Shown: positions 1 through 4,244 of the stretch, piece by piece
Layout of the letters: each line of letters opens with the position of its first letter
Numbering within the stretch: the first letter of the stretch is position 1
Translations under genes and position numbers: made by a program
Notes under the pieces: model-generated
What the model was told of the DNA's origin: nothing
Database searches by the model: none
Seen by the model: the letters and a program-made list of their open reading frames with translations, nothing else
Source: UBA5177 sp002413265
Lineage (GTDB): Bacteria; Chloroflexota; UBA5177
Reading direction: 5' to 3'
DNA length: 5,021 nt
NCBI GenBank assembly: GCA_036752825.1
Contig: DAIORV010000159.1
Location: 1 to 5,021 of the forward strand

Positions 1-135
1 CATGACCGGTTCGACGGCGAGACACAGCACGTGCAGCGGGTAGACACGCAGGCCGAGCAGCCGGGAGCGAGCATCGAGCCTCGCTTCGACCGGCGCCAGA
101 CCCTTGTCCCGGACTCCTAACTCTGCCTTAACCAT
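1..135 (-). CDS. Unidentified protein, partial (N-terminal 45 residues)
   Basis: An open minus-strand frame begins at ATG 135 and leaves the window at base 1 without a stop. The protein starts MVKAELGVRDKGLAPVEA and continues with Leu/Val/Arg-rich sequence (RLLGLRVYPLHVLCLAVEPV). A GGAG element lies about 7-8 bases before the ATG, a good ribosome-binding site that supports this start. A slightly earlier ATG (at 153) in another frame closes after a few codons. The gene follows the stop of the preceding minus-strand gene by 27 bases, so the two probably share a transcript. Codons are mostly G/C-ending, as expected for a real gene in GC-rich DNA. I do not recognise the family, and only a fragment is visible. 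Confidence 0.55.
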   Translation of the reverse strand, partial: MVKAELGVRDKGLAPVEARLDARSRLLGLRVYPLHVLCLAVEPVM

Positions 136-162
136 GCGCTGTCTCCATGCTGCTCGTCTGTC

Positions 163-543
163 CTACTCGACCATACGCACCCGGGCCGGCGTCGGTTTGA
201 CGGCGACGAGCAGCGGGCAGGTCATGCCGGTGAGGCTGACGATCGCTTGGCCGGCAACGAGGCCGGGCAGGTAGCGCTCACAGACTTCCGCAGGGGCGAT
301 GGCATCGCCCTCGCAGAGACGCTGGAGCAGCGGTAGATCGCGCGCGGACGTCATCACGAGCCTATACGAGCCAGTCGAGCACCGTTGATCGCCGGTACCA
401 TGCGGCCGGGTCAGCCGGCCGCGCAATTGCGGCGACTGTAGTTCGTGCTCGTATATCCTGTCAAGAACGAGTTGCACGGATCCGCCGAATTCGCGAGCGG
501 ACGATGGCCGGCTCCACGGGCGATAACGGGCCAGGCTTCGCAA
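163..543 (-). CDS. Unidentified protein, possibly the C-terminal remnant of a larger one
   Basis: This minus-strand frame is open from a TAG at 565-567 to the TAG at 163-165. The first usable start is a TTG at 543, while GTG 477 and ATG 354 lie further in, so the start is uncertain. The last 65 or so residues look clearly coding: RDLPLLQRLCEGD, then YLPGLVAGQAIVSLTG, then CPLLVAVKP and ARVRMVE, with mostly G/C-ending codons. The layout of a strand, 'a Leu-Pro ... aGqAiv' turn, then two strands resembles the C-terminal end of HerA/VirB4-type ATPases, but no Walker motif is present and I hold this only as an impression. The first 40 residues are Arg/Ser-rich and less gene-like, as if the 5' part were lost or frameshifted. 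It lies 27 bases before the partial gene that starts at 135. Confidence 0.5.
   Translation of the reverse strand: MRSLARYRPWSRPSSAREFGGSVQLVLDRIYEHELQSPQLRGRLTRPHGTGDQRCSTGSYRLVMTSARDLPLLQRLCEGDAIAPAEVCERYLPGLVAGQAIVSLTGMTCPLLVAVKPTPARVRMVE
435..464 (-). promoter_or_regulatory. Possible sigma70-type promoter reading leftwards
   Basis: On the minus strand a perfect TTGACA (459-464) is followed after 18 bases by TACAGT (435-440), which matches TATAAT at four of six positions. It lies inside the open frame 163-543. If active, it would start transcripts near 428 and favour a shorter gene start such as ATG 354. A single good -35 box can arise by chance, so this is tentative. Confidence 0.25.
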
Positions 544-567
544 ACCTCCGGAAGTGAGGCACCGCTA

Positions 568-731
568 ACCACCTCCGAGAGGTCGACTTCCGGCTCATAG
601 CGCGGCGTAAGCGGTCTGCGGTGGGAACGAATCGTGCCTGAAAGGAGGCACGGATCGTCTGGCCGCGCCGACGGTAGCGGCCCCGCAAACCTTCGGAATT
701 TTCGGACGAAAAGTCAGCTTGCGACCGTATC
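568..731. other. No convincing gene
   Basis: Minus-strand frames are open here, one of them over 461-742, but their translations are Arg/Ser-rich and low in complexity, with no ribosome-binding site and no recognisable motif. The stretch may hold the decayed 5' part of the gene at 163-543. I see no RNA gene or terminator. Confidence 0.4.
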
Positions 732-763
732 GCCCCGACCATCTCCGCCTGCTAGACTAACAC
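732..763 (+). repeat. Possible decayed copy of the CRISPR repeat
   Basis: The stretch begins GCCCCGACC (repeat: GCCCCAACC), carries a C-rich middle ending CCTG, and ends GACTAACAC (repeat: GACTGAAAC). It is about 5 bases shorter than the 37-nt unit. The interval to the first clear repeat at 804 is 40 nt, close to the 36-39 nt spacers elsewhere in the window. Position and ends fit a decayed repeat, but identity in the middle is poor. The interval (764-803) contains a small GCCCC-AGAT-GGGGC hairpin. Confidence 0.3.
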
Positions 764-803
764 GAGCCCCTGAGGAGCCCCAGATGGGGCCTGAGCGATA
801 GCG

Positions 804-840
804 CCCGAAACCCATTCCCCGCTGGATAGGGGACTGAAAC
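804..840 (+). repeat. CRISPR-type repeat, copy 1 (degenerate 5' half)
   Basis: A 37-nt copy that matches the best copies at 33 positions. All four mismatches are in its first ten bases. The 3' part, from ATTCCCCGCTGG to GGACTGAAAC, is intact. The first small gene of block 1 starts 19 bases (or 25 for the alternative ATG) after it, so the repeat would lie just upstream of that gene's ribosome-binding site. The next repeat lies 674 nt downstream. Confidence 0.8.
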
Positions 841-859
841 AGTATCGCCGTGAGGACCA

Positions 860-1036
860 ATGACGATGGCGCAGATCAATCTACCAAAGCTAAGCCTACC
901 GGAGTTTGAGCGTCTAATCGAAGCCCTTACCGAGTACGTTGAGAATGCACCGGACCTCCAATCTTACGAGGTCCGGTGTGCTTTGTTTCGTTCGACGCTC
1001 AGCCAGCATCCTCCGTATTTCAAGGGGAAGAGATGA
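860..1036 (+). CDS. Tiny unidentified protein (58 aa, or 56 aa from the second ATG)
   Basis: The frame starts at ATG 860, with an alternative at 866 (MAQINLPK). GAGGA at 852-856 sits 3 bases from the first ATG and 9 from the second, so 866 may be the true start. The protein is acidic and probably helical (LPEFERLIEALTEYVENAP) with a basic end (YFKGKR). No family is recognised. Its TGA overlaps the ATG of the next gene as ATGA (1033-1036), which is good evidence of translational coupling and hence that the frame is used. The segment ALTEYVENAP resembles ALNEYLDHAP in the third gene of this block, suggesting related proteins. An 11-bp hairpin followed by T-rich DNA lies inside the frame and conflicts with simple read-through. 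GC content looks lower than in the flanking conserved genes. Confidence 0.5.
   Translation: MTMAQINLPKLSLPEFERLIEALTEYVENAPDLQSYEVRCALFRSTLSQHPPYFKGKR
948..988 (+). terminator. Terminator-like hairpin inside the first small gene
   Basis: CACCGGACCTC (948-958) and GAGGTCCGGTG (968-978) form a perfect 11-bp stem with a 9-base loop, followed by TGCTTTGTTT. This is the standard form of an intrinsic terminator on the plus strand, although the T-tract is interrupted. It lies within codons of the 58-aa frame and upstream of the gene that starts at 1033. It could be an attenuator controlling the downstream genes, or a true terminator if the small frame is not expressed. Confidence 0.55.
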
Positions 1037-1236
1037 AGACACTTAAAGAGATGGTGAGAGTTAACACAAGAGAGTTCGAGGTTATCTTCGGCCGCAAACC
1101 TCGAGGTACCGGTGAGTGGCTCTTCGAGATTGGGGAACGAGGTATGGTCGGCGAAGAGTTCATGCGCTACGGTACCTACACCTTTGCAAGAAGATGGCGG
1201 TTGCTCTCGCCCGTGAAAATGGGCACAACAGGGTAA
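1033..1236 (+). CDS. Small unidentified protein (67 aa), apparently frameshifted near its C-terminus
   Basis: ATG 1033 lies 5 bases after AAGGGG (1022-1027), a strong ribosome-binding site, and overlaps the previous stop as ATGA. The protein reads as a small alpha/beta domain: EMVRVNTREFEVIFG, then GTGEWLFEIG, then EEFMRYGTYTFARR. In the annotated frame it ends in unconvincing sequence (WRLLSPVKMGTTG) at 1236. If the reading frame slips back one base near 1194, the protein continues MAVALARENGHNRVTV and ends at TAA 1272-1274, giving about 80 residues. That continuation makes a natural helix plus strand after GTYTFARR, so I infer a one-base deletion, a sequencing error or, less likely, frameshifting; no clear slippery heptamer is seen. 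Several AGA codons and lower GC than the flanks suggest acquired DNA. Function unknown. Confidence 0.6.
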   Translation: MKTLKEMVRVNTREFEVIFGRKPRGTGEWLFEIGERGMVGEEFMRYGTYTFARRWRLLSPVKMGTTG

Positions 1237-1331
1237 CAGTTAGCTTCTCCGCCCCTGCTGCGTGTCTGAATTAAGATACAGCTATACGCTTACAAACTAC
1301 CGTTGTACGAATAGACGAGAAGAAGTAGGAT

Positions 1332-1505
1332 ATGGCTGATCGTGAAGGCGCGACAGTCTCCGTTCGTGTACACGCTGGGCTGTATACTGAGTTTCGTACA
1401 GCCCTCAATGAGTACCTCGATCATGCTCCTACCCCAAGCGAGAGGTATCAGCGGATGCTGTTCGTGATGCGCTTGTTGGGGGGCGGTTTCGGCAACAAGG
1501 AGTGA
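1332..1505 (+). CDS. Tiny unidentified protein (57 aa)
   Basis: ATG 1332 is preceded by the purine-rich AGAAGAAGTAGGA, which can pair with 16S rRNA although the AGGA part is close to the start. The protein begins MADREGATVSVRVHAGLYTE and continues with a helical stretch (FRTALNEYLDHAP) and a hydrophobic one (MLFVMRLLGGGFG). ALNEYLDHAP matches ALTEYVENAP of the first gene in this block at six of ten positions, so the two may be diverged duplicates on either side of the frameshifted gene. The stop at 1503-1505 lies 9 bases before the next repeat. No known family is recognised. The opposite strand is also open here, but that product has no ribosome-binding support. Confidence 0.5.
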   Translation: MADREGATVSVRVHAGLYTEFRTALNEYLDHAPTPSERYQRMLFVMRLLGGGFGNKE

Positions 1506-1514
1506 CAAGGAGAT

Positions 1515-1699
1515 GCCCAACCTATTCCCGGCCGCTTAGGGGACTGAAACCGGTGACACATTATGCAGCGATACATGTTCCCCTGTCCTGCCCCAACCTA
1601 TTCCCCGTTGGATAGGGGACTGAAACATGCCAGGCGCAACATCTCCGAGTGTCTGATCACGAGCCCCAACCTATTCCCCGCTGGATAGGGGACTGAAAC
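1515..1699 (+). CRISPR. Short CRISPR cluster: three repeats, two spacers
   Basis: Repeats lie at 1515-1550 (36 nt, altered centre CGGCCGCTTAGGGG), 1590-1626 and 1663-1699 (both 37 nt, differing only at one C/T). The unit begins GCCCCAACCTATTCCCCG and ends GGATAGGGGACTGAAAC. CCTAT and ATAGG can form a stem around a 10-base loop, and the ACTGAAAC end resembles the 8-nt 5' handle of type I and III crRNAs, which sets transcription as left to right. The two spacers are 39 nt (1551-1589) and 36 nt (1627-1662) and do not resemble each other. No cas gene is in the window. The leader should lie to the left, but an AT-rich leader is not evident. Confidence 0.85.
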
Positions 1700-1775
1700 T
1701 TCTTCCACGAATAATAGCAGACGAGGGCGCGCGGGATCGTGGGATGGTCCAGCCTGCGCTTCCAGGGAGGGAGAT

Positions 1776-2156
1776 ATGGGCGGCACGAACCAATCAAAGG
1801 CCAAGCAGCCTAGGCTCGGTGACGACCGACAGTCGTTTATCGAAGTGTATGGCGGCCCAATCGATGGTACAGCGGTTGACAATCAGAAGCACGCTGTGCT
1901 GACATTTATCTACGCGTGGAGCGACGCTAGAATAGACACTCGGCTTCAGGTGACCTTCGACACGAATGGAAAATCAGCAATCATCGGGCTGTCCTACTCG
2001 GATGCTCCTCCAACGCAATTTCCGCCGCCCTTACCCTCGCCCGAAGAGGTTAAGTCAGAACTGCACAAGTTCTTGCCGTCCGTGACCGGTGTCAAGCATG
2101 TCTACGTACCGCGCCCCACCGGTGGCGTATTGCTAAACGAAAACGGCGAGCTTTAG
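1776..2156 (+). CDS. Unidentified soluble protein (126 aa)
   Basis: ATG 1776 follows GGGAGGGAG (1765-1773), a strong ribosome-binding site. The protein has no signal peptide or membrane segment. Residues 1-20 are polar. Residues 21-76 form a probable beta-rich domain (FIEVYGGPIDG, VLTFIYAW, LQVTFDTNGKSAIIGLSYS), and residues 78-90 a Pro-rich linker (APPTQFPPPLPSP). Residues 90-126 are a mixed tail with VKHVYV and GGVLLNENG. The 'F-x-x-x-Y-G-x-P ... strand ... f-d-x-x-G-k' pattern is like small secreted or lipoprotein domains in which a Tyr-Gly-Pro turn precedes antiparallel strands, but I cannot name a family. It is the only gene in the 695-nt interval between the repeats at 1699 and 2395, in the same direction as the repeats. 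Confidence 0.65.
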   Translation: MGGTNQSKAKQPRLGDDRQSFIEVYGGPIDGTAVDNQKHAVLTFIYAWSDARIDTRLQVTFDTNGKSAIIGLSYSDAPPTQFPPPLPSPEEVKSELHKFLPSVTGVKHVYVPRPTGGVLLNENGEL

Positions 2157-2394
2157 CGGTTTTCTCGCACTTCAGCCTCAGCCCTAACATAAGCATGTGG
2201 CACGATTCGACACGAAGATTGAACGGCCGCTCGCCCCACCGATATTTCGATTGTTTCGAATAGAACTCTGAATGTCGCAGAACCCGTCATTGGCGATGCG
2301 TAGTTTCCTTGATGTTAAAACGCGGGTGAGGTCGTGGCCGGTGGGTACGGTCGCACAGGAGGCCGGTGGATGTCAATTACTGCTCGTTCACCGT
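2157..2394. other. Non-coding tail of the second block
   Basis: No supported gene is seen in these 238 bases. A plus-strand frame opening at ATG 2272 lacks a ribosome-binding site and runs straight through the next repeat, so it is probably accidental. A 9-base direct repeat, GGCCGGTGG, occurs at 2336-2344 and 2361-2369. There is an imperfect AT-rich dyad around TATTTCGATTGTTTCGAATA (about 2241-2261). Neither has a clear role. Confidence 0.35.
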
Positions 2395-2431
2395 GCCCCA
2401 ACCTATTCCCCGCTGGATAAGGGACTGAAAC
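2395..2431 (+). repeat. CRISPR-type repeat, isolated copy
   Basis: A full 37-nt copy with one mismatch (GGATAAGGG in place of GGATAGGGG). It has no repeat within spacer distance on either side: the neighbours are 695 nt upstream and 377 nt downstream. It separates the block holding the 126-aa gene from the block holding the membrane-protein gene. Its good conservation despite isolation argues either for a recent split of an array or for some selected role of the repeat itself. Confidence 0.85.
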
Positions 2432-2494
2432 AGCGTTCCTCGCCTGGAACCGGAAGACGAAGATGTATCCCCTCCTCGACGAGGGATGACGCAC

Positions 2495-2785
2495 ATGCCG
2501 AAGCCGCCGACCTACTTTGGCTTTCGTATCCTGCCGGGCGTGACGATGTACCGGCCGGCGGGTTGCCTGACGCTACTTCTTCTGCTCACATTTATCCCAG
2601 CGCCGGTCTGGATCGGGCTTGCGCTCATCTACGCAGCACGGCACCCGCACGACCCGCTGGGCGCCCTGGCCCACACGGTAGCTGAGTTTCTGTTGATCGC
2701 GCTGATACTGTTCGTCTTTTCCTGTTTCGTCGTTTGGCTGCGATACCGTTGGGAGACTCGCCATGAGCGACGGCGGTCCCAGTGA
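2495..2785 (+). CDS. Small two-helix membrane protein (96 aa), function unknown
   Basis: I choose ATG 2495, because GAGGG (2481-2485) lies 9 bases before it; the earlier in-frame ATG 2486 directly abuts that element. The protein starts MPKPPTYFGFRILPG. Hydrophobic segments lie at about residues 22-46 (CLTLLLLLTFIPAPVWIGL) and 60-83 (AEFLLIALILFVFSCFVV), joined by a short loop with HPHDPLG. The tail is strongly basic (RYRWETRHERRRSQ). By the positive-inside rule both ends should face the cytoplasm. No catalytic motif or family is recognised; candidates include a small anchor or an immunity-type or holin-like protein, but nothing in the sequence decides this. The stop is 23 bases before the next repeat, so the gene nearly fills the 377-nt interval between two repeats. 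Confidence 0.65.
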   Translation: MPKPPTYFGFRILPGVTMYRPAGCLTLLLLLTFIPAPVWIGLALIYAARHPHDPLGALAHTVAEFLLIALILFVFSCFVVWLRYRWETRHERRRSQ

Positions 2786-2808
2786 TCCTTGCCGCTTTGC
2801 TCAGGCTC

Positions 2809-2898
2809 GCCCCAACCTATTCCCCGTTGGATATGGGACCGAAACGCTGCGAGCGCGTCTGGACCGGCTGCGACAACTGCTACGCCCCAACCTATTCC
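2809..2898 (+). CRISPR. CRISPR end: one degenerate repeat, one spacer, one truncated repeat
   Basis: The repeat at 2809-2845 has two mismatches in its 3' half (ATATGGG, ACCGAAAC). A 38-nt spacer (2846-2883) separates it from GCCCCAACCTATTCC at 2884-2898, which matches the first 15 bases of the repeat exactly and then breaks off into unrelated sequence. With transcription left to right this is the trailer end, where repeats commonly decay. The sharp break at 2898/2899 also marks where the array DNA meets the conserved right-hand DNA. Confidence 0.8.
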
Positions 2899-2970
2899 GG
2901 CGCCGATGTTCGTGGGCGGCTCGACGTTACTATTCGCGTCCCACACCACCGGCGACAGGGGTATGTGTCA

Positions 2971-3954
2971 TCACCGTTCCACGCGGAGAGTTTCCGGCTC
3001 GAATACCCCGGAATTGAGCTCGACCACGACGTGGCTGACATCGGCAATGCAGCCGATCAAGCGTGACTTCACTTCGTCGACGATACGTCCGGCTTCTGCA
3101 ACGGAGATCGTCGGGTCGACATCGGCGTGGATCTCTACCAGCGTCATATCGCCGATCGTGCGCCCGGCAACGCCGCTGATGCGGATGCCCTGGACGGCTC
3201 CGGCTTGCGCGATTACCTCTGCTCGAACCTCGGGCGCGAGGCTGGTGTCCATCAATTCGTGCGCGGCCCCCAGAAAAATCTGTGCCGCCGTATAAATGAT
3301 GAAACCGCCGACGATCAGTCCCGCCAGCGGATCGAGGAGCGGCGCACCCAGGCGGGCCGCCAGGATACCCACGACCACGACGCCCGACGAAAGTACGTCG
3401 GCCAGGTGGTCGCGCGCGTCGGCGTTGACGGCCTTGCTGTTAATCCTCCGGGCGATCCGCGCCGTATACACCGCGAGCACCAGTTTCAGCGCCATGGCGA
3501 CCAGGCCTACCCAGAGCGTCGCCCAGTCGGGGCGAGTCGAATGACGATGAACCAGGCTTGTAACCGACCCCCAGATGACGAGGGCGCCGGCGCTGCCAAT
3601 GATCATCGCCGCAACGTTTGCGGATAGCGCCTCGGCTCGGCCGTGGCCATAGGGATGGGTAATGTCGGCCGGGCGCCGCGAAACAAGGAGACTGGCAAAG
3701 GCGAGGAGAGAGTTCACGAGGTCGGCGGCCGAATGAACGGCGTCTGCCACCAACGCTTCGCTATGCCCGAGTACGCCGACCACGGCTTTGAGCACGATAA
3801 GGCCCAGGTTGGAAACGACGCCGAACAGCACGGCGCGCAAGCCCTGCGAGAAGCGCCGCCTGCGCAGCAACAGGCTGTTTCGCTCCATTGCGCCCGACGT
3901 CTCGGGCTGACTGCCTCCGGCAGAACGATGGTCGCCAGATCCCGGTACCGTCAT
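2971..3954 (-). CDS. Cation diffusion facilitator (CDF) metal efflux transporter
   Basis: This 327-aa inner-membrane protein should export a divalent metal (Zn, Fe, Mn, Co or Cd) in exchange for protons, as a dimer. After a polar N-terminus of about 35 residues come six membrane helices and a cytoplasmic domain from about 236. Compared from memory with E. coli FieF, the transport site is H74-x3-D78 in helix 2 (VHSAAD) and D182-x3-D186 in helix 5 (RDHLAD); FieF has D-x3-D and H-x3-D. The second site is kept (D97, H100, H104 in ADITHPYGHGRAE). In the cytoplasmic domain only H276 (VEIHADVD) is clearly retained, while G289 and E312 stand where FieF has His. Length suits the family. ATG 3954 overlaps the upstream TGA as ATGA, so it is translationally coupled to the 97-aa gene. 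The metal cannot be named from sequence. Confidence 0.93.
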   Translation of the reverse strand: MTVPGSGDHRSAGGSQPETSGAMERNSLLLRRRRFSQGLRAVLFGVVSNLGLIVLKAVVGVLGHSEALVADAVHSAADLVNSLLAFASLLVSRRPADITHPYGHGRAEALSANVAAMIIGSAGALVIWGSVTSLVHRHSTRPDWATLWVGLVAMALKLVLAVYTARIARRINSKAVNADARDHLADVLSSGVVVVGILAARLGAPLLDPLAGLIVGGFIIYTAAQIFLGAAHELMDTSLAPEVRAEVIAQAGAVQGIRISGVAGRTIGDMTLVEIHADVDPTISVAEAGRIVDEVKSRLIGCIADVSHVVVELNSGVFEPETLRVER

Positions 3955-4244
3955 CTGACACTCTGTTCCCGAAGCAGGTCTCCCCCCGTGGGCACCCCGG
4001 CATGCTCCGAATGTGCCAGTTCGATTGTAGTAGCACCAAAGACGCTCTGAAGTAGGGCAATGGTCTGTGGTGAGTGCTGCAACGAGACTAGTCGCTGCGC
4101 GAGTGCCAACAACGCATCGCGACCGAGCAGCCCGGTCTCCATTGTTACTTCCGTGCTTCCGGTCTCAAACCGCAGCAGTCGTGTGCGCGGCGCACCAGGC
4201 CAGCTAATCAAGTCGGCAACACGCCCGCTCTGTCCGGGGCGCAT
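3951..4244 (-). CDS. Unidentified protein (97 aa), coupled to the CDF gene and perhaps N-terminally truncated
   Basis: The frame runs from ATG 4244 to a TGA that overlaps the transporter start (ATGA), a typical operon arrangement. It contains LISWPGAPRTRLLRFETGST, a helix (RDALLALAQRLVSL), and FGATTIELAHSEHAGVPTGG. The pattern of strand, Glu/Thr strand, then 'RDALLALAQRL' recalls the C-terminal end of DUF4367/lipoprotein-type sensor domains, but this is only an impression. An in-frame TAG at 4248-4250 closes the frame one codon upstream of the ATG, and no good ribosome-binding site is present, so the natural N-terminus may be missing. The plus-strand translation over the same bases is Ser/Arg-rich and looks like the shadow. 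Confidence 0.55.
   Translation of the reverse strand: MRPGQSGRVADLISWPGAPRTRLLRFETGSTEVTMETGLLGRDALLALAQRLVSLQHSPQTIALLQSVFGATTIELAHSEHAGVPTGGDLLREQSVR

Noticed and set aside
680..712. GCCCCGCAAACCTTCGGAA followed by CGGACGAAAA, faintly like the CRISPR repeat
   Set aside because: The middle does not align, and the distance to the next possible repeat (19 nt) is too short for a spacer.
764..803. GCCCC-AGAT-GGGGC hairpin as a terminator or leader element
   Set aside because: The stem is only 5 bp and no T-tract follows.
1290..1520. Minus-strand frame of 76 codons opposite the 57-aa gene
   Set aside because: It has no ribosome-binding site or motif, and the plus-strand frame has a better start and fits the block direction.
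1598..1882. Minus-strand frame of 94 codons
   Set aside because: It starts in one repeat, ends inside the next part of the array, and overlaps the start of the 126-aa gene, which has a strong ribosome-binding site.
2106..2125. CCACCGGTGG palindrome as an operator
   Set aside because: It lies in the coding end of the 126-aa gene (codons for Pro-Thr-Gly-Gly) with no promoter nearby.
2233..2274. GCCCCACCGATATTTCG and a CTGAATG end, as a possible decayed repeat
   Set aside because: It needs several gaps, is too long (about 42 nt), and lies at no spacer-like distance from another copy.
2272..2685. Plus-strand open frame of 137 codons
   Set aside because: It has no ribosome-binding site, reads through a CRISPR repeat, and covers the better-supported membrane-protein gene in another frame.
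2763..3295. Overlapping plus-strand frames across the last repeats and the transporter
   Set aside because: They translate the repeat itself and then run antisense to the well-supported CDF gene, so they are shadows, except for the short propeller-like piece noted separately.
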